DNA of 64,000 nt from Spectribacter acetivorans (GTDB taxonomy: Bacteria > Pseudomonadota > Gammaproteobacteria > Nevskiales > Salinisphaeraceae). The notes under the pieces were generated by a model. That model ran no database searches, was not told where the DNA came from, and saw only the letters and a list, made by a program, of their open reading frames with translations. Location of the stretch: positions 76,512-140,511 of the forward strand of contig NZ_JAVRHY010000007.1 in the NCBI RefSeq assembly GCF_031846305.1, in the 5' to 3' direction. The position numbers and the translations under genes were made by a program. Below, in pieces: positions 45,752 through 55,007 of this stretch (position 1 is the stretch's first letter; the number at the start of each line of letters is the position of its first letter).

Positions 45752-47134
45752 TCAGCTACTTCGCCGCCATGTCGTGCCTTCCGGACCATCCTCCAGCGTG
45801 ACCCCCGCCGCCGCGAGTTCGTCGCGAATGCGATCAGCCTCGGCAAAATCCCGCTGTTCACGGGCCTCCCGCCGGCGGACGATGGCCTGCTCAATGTCGG
45901 CGGCGTCCGGTCCCTGGCCGGCATCATCCTGGAAGAACGCCGCCGGGTCGGTCTGTAGCAGACCGATAGTGTCGCCCAGTTCCACCATAAGACCTGCCAG
46001 CGACGCGGCCCGAGCAGGCTCGGCGTCAGCCAGCCGATTGATCTCGCGGGCCAGGTCGAAGAGCACCGCGATGGCGCCCGGCGTGTTGAAATCATCGGCC
46101 ATCGCCGCGTGGAAGCGCGTCTCGAAATCGGTATCCGTCGCCGGCGCCGCCGGGGCGTGACCGCGCAGCGCCTGATACAGCCGCGACAGCGCGGACGCCG
46201 CCGCGTCGAGCTGCGGCCCCGAATAGGCAAGCGGGCTGCGATAGTGGCTGTTGAGGATGAAGTAGCGCACCGTCTCTGCGCGGTGCACGGCCAGCACGTC
46301 GCGAATGGTCAGGAAGTTACCCAGCGACTTGGCCATCTTCTCGTCATCGATGGTGACGAAGCCGTTGTGCATCCAGTAGCGCACGAAGGGATGCCCGGTC
46401 GCTGCCTCGCTCTGGGCGATTTCGTTCTCGTGGTGCGGGAATTTCAGGTCCATGCCGCCGCCATGGATATCGAAGGTGTCGCCCAGGCAGTGGGTGGACA
46501 TGGCGGAGCACTCGATGTGCCAGCCCGGCCGCCCGCGGCCCCAGGGAGAATCCCAGGCCGGTTCCCCCGGCTTGGCCGCCTTCCAGAGCACGAAATCCAG
46601 CGGATCGTCCTTGGCCTCGTCCACCGCCACCCGTTCCCCGGCCCGCAGATCCGCCAGCCGCTTGCCGGACAGGCGCCCGTAGGCCTCGAATCGGCTGACG
46701 GCGAAATACACGTCGCCGTTACCGGGAGCATAGCCATAACCGCCGGTCACCAGCCGCTCGATCATCGCGATGATCTCGCCGATGTGGGCCGTGGCCCTGG
46801 GTTCCGCATCCGGCGGCGCCAGACCCAGGGCGTCCGTGTCCTCATGCATCGCGTCCGTGTAGGTCCGGGCGATGCTGTCGGGGTCGGTGCCGGTTTCGGC
46901 GGCCCGCTTGATGATCTTGTCGTCGATGTCGGTGACGTTTCGCACCATCGTCACCCGCCAGCCCGTGGCGCGCAGATAGCGGGCCACCATGTCGAACACC
47001 ACCATCGCCCGGGCATGCCCGAGATGGCAAAAGTCGTAAACCGTCATGCCGCACACGTACATGCGGACATGGCCCGGTTCCAGCGTTTCCAGCGGTTCCT
47101 TGTGGCCGCTCAGGCTGTTGTGGATTCGCATCAT
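45752..47134 (-). CDS. cysS: Cysteinyl-tRNA synthetase
   Basis: 460 residues from ATG 47134 (ATG 47131 is equally possible). HIGH-type motif CHLGHARAM, KMSKS-type motif as DEKMAKSLGN, and zinc ligands around MYVCGMTVYD and HIECSAMSTH. It charges tRNA-Cys. It is upstream of the tRNA cluster on the same strand. The longer frame to 47386 lacks similarity and overlaps the divergent gene. Confidence 0.96.
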   Translation of the reverse strand: MMRIHNSLSGHKEPLETLEPGHVRMYVCGMTVYDFCHLGHARAMVVFDMVARYLRATGWRVTMVRNVTDIDDKIIKRAAETGTDPDSIARTYTDAMHEDTDALGLAPPDAEPRATAHIGEIIAMIERLVTGGYGYAPGNGDVYFAVSRFEAYGRLSGKRLADLRAGERVAVDEAKDDPLDFVLWKAAKPGEPAWDSPWGRGRPGWHIECSAMSTHCLGDTFDIHGGGMDLKFPHHENEIAQSEAATGHPFVRYWMHNGFVTIDDEKMAKSLGNFLTIRDVLAVHRAETVRYFILNSHYRSPLAYSGPQLDAAASALSRLYQALRGHAPAAPATDTDFETRFHAAMADDFNTPGAIAVLFDLAREINRLADAEPARAASLAGLMVELGDTIGLLQTDPAAFFQDDAGQGPDAADIEQAIVRRREAREQRDFAEADRIRDELAAAGVTLEDGPEGTTWRRSS

Positions 47135-47227
47135 CGTGCGCGGCTTCGGCAGGTTCAAAGACGCGTAGTGTATACGCCCGCCCCGGTCCGCCTCATCCGC
47201 GGCTGGGGTCCGGACTGCTCGTGCCGA

Positions 47228-47233
47228 TATAAT
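47228..47233 (+). promoter_or_regulatory. Consensus -10 box overlapping the start of the ankyrin/TPR gene
   Basis: A perfect TATAAT lies 7 bases before ATG 47241, so the predicted transcript start falls at or beside the start codon. No good -35 hexamer was found. The in-frame ATG 47232 lies inside the box and cannot serve a transcript from this promoter. Confidence 0.5.
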
Positions 47234-47240
47234 GAGCGTC

Positions 47241-48512
47241 ATGACCAAGCGACGATCACATCGCCGGTTGTTGTTCCTGCTGACCTGCCTGGTGGTCAGC
47301 GGCCTCAGCGCGCTGGCCGCCGCGCCGCGAATGGATACGCTCTGCCTGCTGCAGCAGGGACTGCACGCCGGCGACCCGGCCTTCAAGGGCTGGAGCTGCC
47401 TGCATCACGCCGCGGCGCGCGGCGCCACCGGCGTGATCGACGAGATGCTGGCTTATGGCAGCGATATCGACGAACGCACCGCCCAGGGCCTGACGCCACT
47501 GGCATTGGCGGCCCGGCGGGGCCAGATCGAGGCCTTGGACAATCTGCTCGCGCACAACGCGGCACTGACACCAACCGACAACGTCCGTGGTTTTACCCCG
47601 CTGCACGAGGCCGCCGAACATCAGCATGCCGCCGTGCTGCGACGGTTACTGCGGGCGGGTGCCGATCCCGACGCCCGCAATCAGTGGCAGCAGACGCCGC
47701 TGTGGCAGGCCGCCTGGCAGGCCTGGCATGACAACACCCAGATCGCCCGCTTGCTGGTGGCGTTCGGCGCCGAGATCGATCTGCCGGACGACAAGGGTCA
47801 CACGCCCCTGCACATGGCCGCGCGCAGCGGCCATACGCCGCTGGTGGCCTATCTTCTCGATCAGGGTGCGGCAATCGATCATCCGAGCGACCGCGGGCGC
47901 ACGCCGCTGTACCAGGCGGTGGTCGCCAATGCTCGCCCTGCCGCGCGGCTGTTGCTGCAACACGGGGCCGATCCGAACGTGAGCATCGAGGGCTGGACAC
48001 CGCTACGGCTGGCGCTGCATGAACAGCGTTACCGGCTGGCCGACATGCTGGTCGAGGCCGGTGCCACCGGCTACGAACGCTACGCGGCGGCAGCCCGCGT
48101 CCAGCAGGGCCGGCAACTGCTGGAACAGACCCGTTTCGAGCAGGCCATCGTGGCATTCGACAAGGCCATCGCCATGGCCCCCGACCAGTCCGAGGGCTAC
48201 TACGGGCGCGGCGTGGCCCTGGCCCGCAGCGGCCGCATGCAGGAAGCCGCCGACGAGCTCCAGCGGTCCCTGGGCATCAACCCGGATCACCCGGGCGCGC
48301 TGGAATGGCTGGGCGTTGCCCGGGCGAATCAGGGCGAACACCAACAGGCCATCACGCCGCTGCAGGCCCTGACCCGCACCCGGCCGGACTATGGCCGCGG
48401 GTGGCACTTGCTGGGCCGCAGTCTGGCCGCCCTGGGCGAAACCGAGCAGGCCGGCGCGGCCGAGGCCACGGCCTGCCGGTTGGGCTATCAGCCGGCCTGC
48501 GACAACGGATAG
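47241..48512 (+). CDS. Secreted ankyrin-repeat and TPR protein
   Basis: 423 residues from ATG 47241 (ATG 47232 would add three). Signal peptide RRLLFLLTCLVVSGLSALAA, then about seven ankyrin repeats (GWSCLHHAAARGATGVIDEM; GHTPLHMAARSGHTPLVAYL) and, from about residue 285, two or three TPR motifs (GRQLLEQTRFEQAIVAFDKA; YYGRGVALARSGRMQEAADE). A periplasmic protein-interaction role is inferred. It is divergent from cysS, and its last 25 bases overlap the next gene. Confidence 0.85.
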   Translation: MTKRRSHRRLLFLLTCLVVSGLSALAAAPRMDTLCLLQQGLHAGDPAFKGWSCLHHAAARGATGVIDEMLAYGSDIDERTAQGLTPLALAARRGQIEALDNLLAHNAALTPTDNVRGFTPLHEAAEHQHAAVLRRLLRAGADPDARNQWQQTPLWQAAWQAWHDNTQIARLLVAFGAEIDLPDDKGHTPLHMAARSGHTPLVAYLLDQGAAIDHPSDRGRTPLYQAVVANARPAARLLLQHGADPNVSIEGWTPLRLALHEQRYRLADMLVEAGATGYERYAAAARVQQGRQLLEQTRFEQAIVAFDKAIAMAPDQSEGYYGRGVALARSGRMQEAADELQRSLGINPDHPGALEWLGVARANQGEHQQAITPLQALTRTRPDYGRGWHLLGRSLAALGETEQAGAAEATACRLGYQPACDNG

Positions 48513-49375
48513 TTTCCGCGTTCGGTCACCAGTACCCACTGGGCCAAGTGCAACAGCACCAGCCGTAGCTGCCGGCTCTGTTCACCGGTATCCAGGCCGT
48601 GGGGGATATCCGCCCGCCGTAGCAGATTGCGCGCCGCCTGCAGGCTGTCGCTGACACCGACGCCGGGCAGCAACACCGCACGCCGGCACAGGCGGGACCA
48701 TTTCGCCCGCGTCCGGTCATCCCGACCCATGATCAGCCAGCGCCGATCGAACCCGCGATACAGGCCGGCATAGCGGGCCAGGCCATCGGCCGCGGCACGG
48801 ATTTCCAGCCCGGCGACCGGGCGCATGGCCCGTTCCACGCGGTGGCAGCCGAATTCGCGCACCAGCAACCGCCAGGCCAGCGACCGATGCAGCGGTTCCA
48901 GCGCCGAACGCACCGTGGCGGGCGCGAGCCGGACGCCTTCGGAGGCCAGCGCAAAACGCGCGGTCAGGCGGTCGTACAGCGGGTTCGGCACGCCATCCGG
49001 CCCGTCGGCCAGATAGGTCTCGATAGCCGGCCCGTTGCGGGCAAGAATGCGCGGCTCGATATCCGCCAGCCCCGGGGCGTCGGGTAACGCATGCGAACTG
49101 GGCATGCCCGCTCGCAGCCAGGCGGCAACCCGACCACCGAACCAGCGCCGCGCGTGCTTCAGGCGGCGGACGTACGCGGCCCGATGCGCAGGGCTGGGGC
49201 GCGCCTGCAGCCAGTCCAGGTCGGCCAGCATCGCCATCACCGCCGCGGTGTCGAAGCTGGGGCAGGCAGTCGCGTAAGAGCCGGACGCCGGCCCGACCAC
49301 GACGAACCCGCCCGGCTGCACCGCGTCTGGCCGCGCGGTGGGCGCGGCCGCGTGTTCCCGTCCGGTGTGGCGCAT
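48488..49375 (-). CDS. Unknown protein
   Basis: 295 residues from ATG 49375, with GAGAGG six bases upstream; a TTG at 49396 is possible. Rich in Arg, Leu and Ala, largely helical in appearance, with no signal peptide or membrane segment. I recognise no family or catalytic motif. It overlaps the 3' end of the convergent ankyrin/TPR gene by 25 bases. Codon use resembles that of neighbours, so it is probably real. Confidence 0.65.
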   Translation of the reverse strand: MRHTGREHAAAPTARPDAVQPGGFVVVGPASGSYATACPSFDTAAVMAMLADLDWLQARPSPAHRAAYVRRLKHARRWFGGRVAAWLRAGMPSSHALPDAPGLADIEPRILARNGPAIETYLADGPDGVPNPLYDRLTARFALASEGVRLAPATVRSALEPLHRSLAWRLLVREFGCHRVERAMRPVAGLEIRAAADGLARYAGLYRGFDRRWLIMGRDDRTRAKWSRLCRRAVLLPGVGVSDSLQAARNLLRRADIPHGLDTGEQSRQLRLVLLHLAQWVLVTERGNYPLSQAG

Positions 49376-49415
49376 GGCGAACCTCTCGCTGCCCAACCTG
49401 TTTGCTTAACGCTGG

Positions 49416-50165
49416 CTAGAAGACTAGCAGGCTCACGCCGACCGCAATGGTGACAATTTCATACGCCCGCTTGACCAGCCGGTTGCCGCGGTCGATCGCC
49501 AGATGCGCACCGAGATAACCCCCCAGCAGGCTGCCGGCCAGTAACGCGGGCAGCCAGTGCCACTGCACTTCAGTCATCCAGCCCAGCGCCAGCGCCCCGA
49601 CCGCGTTCCAGAACAACCCGACCATCACCAGCGTGTAGGCCACCGCCCGCTGGTAGTCGAAGCCGAACCAGCGCACCAGCAGCAGTGTCACGAACAGCCC
49701 GGTGCCCGAGGCCAGTCCACCGTTGACCACGCCGATCAGGAACAGGCCAAGCCCGCCGACCAGCATGCCCGCGCGCCCGCGGTGCCGGGGCCGGAAATGC
49801 TGACCGAGACCGGGTGACAACAATGAATAGAAACCCAGACCCAGCGTCAGCAGACCCAGACCGATCTCACCGGCCCGCTGCGGCATGACAACTGCCAGCC
49901 GCGAGCCCAGCAATACCCCGGGCACCCCGAAGACCAGCATGAAGGCGGCGAAACCCGGAGTCAGGCGGTTGTCCCGTCCGTGACGCAGCGTGGCGCCCAG
50001 ACCCAGCGCCACGGAAGCAATCTTGTGGGTAGCCAGTGCCACCGGAAACGGCAGGCCGAGGAAGATCAGCGCCGGAAACTGGATCAACCCGGCGCCACCC
50101 CCGGCCAGGGCCGAGAAGGTGTTGGCCAGCAGCGCAATGGCGAACAACGCCAGCTGGAACAGCAT
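49416..50165 (-). CDS. TauE/SafE-family (sulfite exporter-like) permease
   Basis: 249 residues with eight helices. Family signature near the N-terminus (LANTFSALAGGGAGLIQFPA) and its repeat later (VNGGLASGTGLFVTLLLVRW). Members export sulfite, sulfoacetate or other organic anions; substrate here is unknown. It follows thiL by 9 bases. Confidence 0.88.
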   Translation of the reverse strand: MLFQLALFAIALLANTFSALAGGGAGLIQFPALIFLGLPFPVALATHKIASVALGLGATLRHGRDNRLTPGFAAFMLVFGVPGVLLGSRLAVVMPQRAGEIGLGLLTLGLGFYSLLSPGLGQHFRPRHRGRAGMLVGGLGLFLIGVVNGGLASGTGLFVTLLLVRWFGFDYQRAVAYTLVMVGLFWNAVGALALGWMTEVQWHWLPALLAGSLLGGYLGAHLAIDRGNRLVKRAYEIVTIAVGVSLLVF

Positions 50166-50174
50166 GAAGCGACC

Positions 50175-51137
50175 TCAGCCGCCGGTCGGGAAGTGGTCGT
50201 AGCCGGTTCCCTGCCAGGCCTGCATCGAGCCATCCGGCCCGGCCAGGCGCAGGCCGGCCTCGGCCTCGACGCGGCCAACCACGGTCAGCCCATCCGGACA
50301 TTCCGTCATCGCCACGTCAGCCACGGCCGCCGGCAGACATACGCAGAGTTCGTAATCATCGCCGCCGCTCAACTGGGCCGCGGCACGGTCGGCGTCCGCC
50401 AGCCGGTGCCGAAGGGCCGCGGATGCCGGCAGGGCCGCCGGATCGATCCAGCCGCCCACCCCACTGGCGGCGAGCAAGTGGGTGAGATCAGCGGCCAGCC
50501 CGTCCGACACGTCCACGGCGGCACTGGCCCGATCGCGCAGCCATCGGCCCGCTGTCAGCCGGGGTGCGGGCCGGGTCAGCCGGTCCCGCAGAAACCGGTC
50601 GTGTTCATCCACCGGATGACGGGCCGCCAGCCAGTCGGCCAGGCCCGCGGCCGCGTCCCCCAGCGTCCCGGTCACCGCAATCCGATCGCCGGGCCGGGCC
50701 CCGTCACGGCGCAGGGCGCGCCCGGCCGGGACCAGTCCGGCCGCCTGGATGCTCACGGTCAGCGGGCCGCGGGTCAGATCTCCGCCCACCAGCGCCGCAC
50801 CGCTGGCCTCCAGAAGCGGCGCGAAACCCGCCATGAAACCGGTCAGCCAGTCGAGATCATGCTCGGGCAGCACCAGGGCCACCGTGATCCAGGCCGGTTC
50901 GGCCCCCATCGCGGCCAGATCGCTCAGATTGACGGCCAGCGACTTCCAGCCGATATCGGCCGGCGGCGTATCAGCGGGAAAGTGCCGGCCGCTGACCAGC
51001 GCGTCGGTGGTCAGCACCAGCTCGTGGCCGGGCGGCACTGCCATCACGGCCCCGTCGTCGCCGGGGCCGACCACCACATCGTCGCGCCGGGTTCTCGCGC
51101 CGGCGGTCAGACGCCGGATCAGATCGAATTCGCTCAT
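50175..51137 (-). CDS. thiL: Thiamine-monophosphate kinase
   Basis: 320 residues from ATG 51137. Motifs: GPGDDGAVM and TTDALVSGRHF for Mg-ATP, then LAVNLSDLAAMGAEP, GGDLTRGP and SAAVDVSDGLAADL. It makes thiamine diphosphate. Located after nusB in the conserved rib-nusB-thiL order; no riboswitch was seen. Confidence 0.94.
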   Translation of the reverse strand: MSEFDLIRRLTAGARTRRDDVVVGPGDDGAVMAVPPGHELVLTTDALVSGRHFPADTPPADIGWKSLAVNLSDLAAMGAEPAWITVALVLPEHDLDWLTGFMAGFAPLLEASGAALVGGDLTRGPLTVSIQAAGLVPAGRALRRDGARPGDRIAVTGTLGDAAAGLADWLAARHPVDEHDRFLRDRLTRPAPRLTAGRWLRDRASAAVDVSDGLAADLTHLLAASGVGGWIDPAALPASAALRHRLADADRAAAQLSGGDDYELCVCLPAAVADVAMTECPDGLTVVGRVEAEAGLRLAGPDGSMQAWQGTGYDHFPTGG

Positions 51138-51162
51138 GCGGGTTCCGACCGCCCCGTGTGGT

Positions 51163-51636
51163 TCAACCGCGGGCGGCTGCCTCCGCCGGCCGCAGCTCGC
51201 GCGCACAGCGGTCCAGCACGCCGTTGACGTAACGGTGGCCCGCCTCGGCGCCGAACTGCTTGGCCAGCTCCAGTGCCTCGTTGATCACCACGCGGTAGGG
51301 CACTTCCAGCCGCTGGCGCAGTTCGAACACCGCCAACAGCAACAGGCTGCGTTCGACCGGATCGAGATGCTCGGGCTGACGGTCGAGATACGGTGCGATC
51401 AGTGCTTCCAGGCCGTCCGGGTCGGCCATGACGCCACTCACCAGTGCGCGGAAATAGTCGCCGTCCGCGCCCTTGAGATGCCCCGCGGACTGGAACTGCC
51501 GGAACAGATCGCCGCTTTCGGTGGCAGAAACCAGCCACTGGTAGACAGCCTGCAACGCCGCGCGGCGGGCCACGCGACGGCTGCCGCGACGCGGCGCGGC
51601 CGGCTCCTCGGACGTGGCCGGCGCGGAATCACTCAT
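51163..51636 (-). CDS. nusB: Transcription antitermination factor NusB
   Basis: 157 residues. All-helical NusB fold: RRVARRAALQAVYQWLVS, LDPVERSLLLLAVFELRQ, VPYRVVINEALELAKQFG and YVNGVLDRCAREL. With NusE it binds boxA RNA in rRNA antitermination. It overlaps ribH by eight bases. Confidence 0.95.
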   Translation of the reverse strand: MSDSAPATSEEPAAPRRGSRRVARRAALQAVYQWLVSATESGDLFRQFQSAGHLKGADGDYFRALVSGVMADPDGLEALIAPYLDRQPEHLDPVERSLLLLAVFELRQRLEVPYRVVINEALELAKQFGAEAGHRYVNGVLDRCARELRPAEAAARG

Positions 51637-52099
51637 CGATCTGGCGCAGGATGCCGACCATTTCGACCGCGGCGCTGGCGGCCTCGATGCCCTTGTTGTT
51701 GTCCTCGCCCGGACGCGATCGGTCCTCGGCCTGCTCCATGGTGTCTGCCGTGATCACGCCGAAGGTCACCGGAATGCTGTTTTCCACCGCCACCGCGGCC
51801 AGGCCGCGGGCGCATTCACCGGCGACGAAATCGAAATGCGGGGTTTCGCCGCGGATGACGGCGCCCAGGGCGATGACGGCGTCGTAATCACCGGAATCGG
51901 CAAGCCGGTCGCAGACCAGCGGCAACTCGAAGGCGCCCGGCACGCGAATCAGCGTGATGTCGGCGTCATCGACGCCGGCATCACGCAACACCTCGAGCGC
52001 GCCGTCCACCAGCAGATCCACGATGGCGTCGTTCCAGCGGGTAGCCACGACCGCAAAGCGCGCGCCGCTGGCATCGAATTCGGCTTCGATGGTTTGCAT
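51629..52099 (-). CDS. ribH: 6,7-dimethyl-8-ribityllumazine synthase
   Basis: 156 residues. Active-site segments: RVPGAFELPLVCDRLA, ALGAVIRGETPHFDFVAGEC and PVTFGVITADTMEQA. It condenses the ribityl pyrimidine with dihydroxybutanone phosphate. Part of the rib operon between ribBX and nusB. Confidence 0.96.
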   Translation of the reverse strand: MQTIEAEFDASGARFAVVATRWNDAIVDLLVDGALEVLRDAGVDDADITLIRVPGAFELPLVCDRLADSGDYDAVIALGAVIRGETPHFDFVAGECARGLAAVAVENSIPVTFGVITADTMEQAEDRSRPGEDNNKGIEAASAAVEMVGILRQIDE

Positions 52100-52150
52100 G
52101 ACTGTGTCCGGACGAAAGGTGACAGGCGCGATTATGTCACGCCGTGATTG

Positions 52151-53272
52151 TCAGTCGTGGACGTATTCCACGACTTCCAGACCGAAACCGGAAATCGCGT
52201 GCATCCGCATGGGGGCAGACAGCACCCGCATCCGCCGAACCCCCAGATCGGTGAGAATCTGCGCGCCGATGCCGTAGGTGCGCAGCACCCGGCTGTCTTC
52301 GCCGTCGCCGTTATCGAGGGTATCGTCAATCTGCTCGGCCTCGCCCTCGAGCACGCGGATGCGCGAGATCAGCTCGCGCGGCGTTTCCGGCTTGCGCAAT
52401 ATCACCACCACGCCGCTGCCGGCGTCGGCGATCCGCGCCAGGGCATCGCGCAGGGGCCAGCCGAATTCTGGGTGGCGAACACCCAGGACATCGGCCAGCG
52501 TATTGCGCACATGCACCCGAACCAGGGTGGCCTCATCGGGGTCGATATCGCCCTTGACCAGGGCAAGATGCACCACCTTGTCGACCTCGTCCTCGTAGGA
52601 GAAAAGCCGGAAGGGGCCGAACTCGGTGTCGACCTCGGTTTCGGTGACGCGGGCCACCGTGCGCTCGTTGGCGATGCGGTAGCGGATCAGGTCGGCGATG
52701 GTGCCCAGCTTGATGTCGTGGGTGGCCGCGAACTGCTCCAGGTCCGGCAGGCGCGCCATGCTGCCGTCTTCGTTGAGGATTTCCACGATCACCGACGCCG
52801 GTTCCATGCCCGCCAGACGCGCAAGGTCACAACCCGCCTCGGTGTGGCCGGCCCGCGCGAGCACGCCGCCCGGCTGGGCCATCAGCGGGAAGATGTGGCC
52901 CGGCTGCACCAGGTCGGCCGGCCGCGCATCGGCCTTGACCGCAGCGCGCACGGTCTGCGCACGGTCGTGGGCGGAGATGCCGGTGGTCACGCCCTCGGTG
53001 GCTTCGATGGACAGCGTGAAGTTGGTACGGCCGGGTTCGTCCCCGGTGGCCACCATCAGCGGCAGATTGAGCTGCTGGCAGCGCTGGCGGGTGAGCGTCA
53101 GGCAGATCAGCCCGCGTCCGTAGCGGGCCATGAAGTTGATGTCCTCCGGGCGCACGCATTCGGCGGCCAGAATCAGGTCCCCTTCGTTCTCGCGATCCTC
53201 GTCGTCGAGCAGGATGACCATGCGGCCGGCCTGCATGTCCTTGATGATGTCTTCGATCGGCGAAAGCGCCAT
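52151..53272 (-). CDS. ribBX: 3,4-dihydroxy-2-butanone-4-phosphate synthase with degenerate GTP cyclohydrolase II domain (RibBX)
   Basis: 373 residues. The N-terminal half is an intact RibB (DDEDRENEGDLILAAE; HTEAGCDLARLAG). The C-terminal half has GTP cyclohydrolase II length and ends but lacks the SECLTGD zinc-cysteine and catalytic region; the position reads VRVHVRNTLADVLGVRHPEF. This matches the RibBX variant common in proteobacteria, so a separate RibA is expected elsewhere. Confidence 0.9.
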   Translation of the reverse strand: MALSPIEDIIKDMQAGRMVILLDDEDRENEGDLILAAECVRPEDINFMARYGRGLICLTLTRQRCQQLNLPLMVATGDEPGRTNFTLSIEATEGVTTGISAHDRAQTVRAAVKADARPADLVQPGHIFPLMAQPGGVLARAGHTEAGCDLARLAGMEPASVIVEILNEDGSMARLPDLEQFAATHDIKLGTIADLIRYRIANERTVARVTETEVDTEFGPFRLFSYEDEVDKVVHLALVKGDIDPDEATLVRVHVRNTLADVLGVRHPEFGWPLRDALARIADAGSGVVVILRKPETPRELISRIRVLEGEAEQIDDTLDNGDGEDSRVLRTYGIGAQILTDLGVRRMRVLSAPMRMHAISGFGLEVVEYVHD

Positions 53273-53282
53273 GTGCGGTCTC

Positions 53283-53879
53283 CTATCCCCTGACCTCGAG
53301 CAAGCGTTCCAGATAGCGCGCCACCTGGTCGATTTCCAGATTCACCCGGTCGCCCGGCGCGCGGTCGCCCAGATTCGTGCAATCCACCGTGTGGGGCACC
53401 AGATTCACGTCGAATACGTCGCCGTCGATACCATTAACGGTCAGGCTTACCCCGTCGACGGTGATCGAGCCCTTGCGCGCCAGATAGCGGGTCAGATCCG
53501 CCGGCGCCCGATACCATACCCGCCAGGAGCGGGCATCGGCCTGCCGATCCAGCAGTGCCCCCATGCCATCGACATGGCCGGACACCAGATGCCCGCCCAG
53601 CGGGTCCCCGGCCCGCAACGCGGGTTCCAGATTGACCCGCGCGCCGACCGCTCGATCCCCGAGCGTGGTCAGGGCCAGGGTTTCACGCGACACGTCCGCC
53701 GTGAATCCGCCCGCCGAGAAACCGGTCGCGGTAAGACAGACACCGTCCACGGCAATACTGTCGCCCAGTCCGATCGTGCCCAGGTCCACGCCGCGGGTAT
53801 CGATATGCAGCCGAACGTCGCCGTCGCGCACTTCCTGTTCCGCGATGCGTCCCACGCCGCGGATGATGCCGGTAAACAT
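53283..53879 (-). CDS. ribE: Riboflavin synthase alpha chain
   Basis: 198 residues made of two lumazine-binding barrel repeats, each with GDSIAVDGVCLT or GSITVDGVSLT type motifs. It dismutates two lumazines to riboflavin. Located between ribD and ribBX. Confidence 0.95.
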   Translation of the reverse strand: MFTGIIRGVGRIAEQEVRDGDVRLHIDTRGVDLGTIGLGDSIAVDGVCLTATGFSAGGFTADVSRETLALTTLGDRAVGARVNLEPALRAGDPLGGHLVSGHVDGMGALLDRQADARSWRVWYRAPADLTRYLARKGSITVDGVSLTVNGIDGDVFDVNLVPHTVDCTNLGDRAPGDRVNLEIDQVARYLERLLEVRG

Positions 53880-53885
53880 TTGTCT

Positions 53886-55007
53886 TCAGCCTCTCCCTGG
53901 GTCCGCGGTGTCGGCCGGTCGGGCTGTCACCCGCCAGTCGTCGCCAACGGCGCGCATGTCGACGATCGACAGCGCTCGCCGGTCAGCGAACCGGGTCAGC
54001 CCCGGCATTGCCAGCAGCGGCCGACCGCCATCGCCGATAATCGACGGCGCAAGATACACCACCAGTTCGTCCACCAGGCCGGCATCCAGGAAAGCACCGG
54101 CCAACGTTGGCCCGGCCTCCACCAGCACATCGTTGATCTGCGCCTCGGCAAGGCCCGTCATCACGGCAGCCAGATCCAGCCCGCCGGTGCCGGCGGGCAC
54201 CCGTTCCAGCGCGGCGCCGGCCACCGCCAGCGCATCCCACGCGGGGCCGGCGGGTGCCGCGGTGAATACCAGCGTGCGCCCCGGCAGCCCCAGCATGCGC
54301 GCCGTCACCGGCAGGCGCAGGCGGGTATCCAGCACCACCCGCAGCGGCTGACGCCAGTCCCCCGGCAGACGCACGTTGAGCGAGGGGTCGTCGGCCAGCA
54401 CGCTGTCAATGCCGGTCAGGACCGCCCCGCTTTCGGCGCGCAGGCGGTGCACATCGTCCCGAGCCGCCGGCCCGGTAATCCACTGACTCTGCCCGTCCGC
54501 CCCGGCGGTGCGGCCATCCAGGCTCGCCGCCAGCTTGAGCCGGACGCGCGGGCGTCGATACCGCATGCGGCAGACAAACCCCGGATTGAGCGCGGCACAG
54601 TCGTTCTCCAGGACCCCGCTCTCGGTGTCGGTGCCCGCCGCCTGAAGCGTGGCGAGCCCGTTGCCGGCCACCTGCGGATTGGGATCGATCATGCCGGCCA
54701 CTACCCGCCGGACGCCCGCCTCGATCAGCACACCGGTGCACGGAGCGGTCCGGCCGTAGTGACTGCAGGGCTCGAGCGTGACGTAGGCAGTTGCACCGGC
54801 GGCGCCGCCAGCGCGGGCCCGGGCGTCTTCCAGCGCGTTGACTTCGGCATGGGCCTTGCCGGCCGCGGCATGCCAGCCTTCGCCGATGATCTCGCCGTCC
54901 CGCACCAGCACACAGCCGACCCGGGGATTGGGCGGCGTGCCATGCCACCCGCGGCGTGCCAGCCCGATGGCCCGGGCCATGTACCGGGCGTCGTCCGCCG
55001 CCGTCAC
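53886..55007 (-). CDS. ribD: Bifunctional riboflavin deaminase/reductase
   Basis: 373 residues. The N-terminal deaminase has the zinc site HAEVNAL and PCSHYGRTAPC; the C-terminal reductase starts near 150 (VRLKLAASLDGRTAGADGQS) with NAD(P)-binding sequence VEAGPTLAGAFLDAGLVDEL. It overlaps nrdR by four bases. Confidence 0.95.
   Translation of the reverse strand: MTAADDARYMARAIGLARRGWHGTPPNPRVGCVLVRDGEIIGEGWHAAAGKAHAEVNALEDARARAGGAAGATAYVTLEPCSHYGRTAPCTGVLIEAGVRRVVAGMIDPNPQVAGNGLATLQAAGTDTESGVLENDCAALNPGFVCRMRYRRPRVRLKLAASLDGRTAGADGQSQWITGPAARDDVHRLRAESGAVLTGIDSVLADDPSLNVRLPGDWRQPLRVVLDTRLRLPVTARMLGLPGRTLVFTAAPAGPAWDALAVAGAALERVPAGTGGLDLAAVMTGLAEAQINDVLVEAGPTLAGAFLDAGLVDELVVYLAPSIIGDGGRPLLAMPGLTRFADRRALSIVDMRAVGDDWRVTARPADTADPGRG

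Noticed and set aside
46109..47731. 540-residue open frame running over cysS and into the ankyrin gene
   Set aside because: Shadow of cysS on the opposite strand and of the ankyrin gene in another frame.
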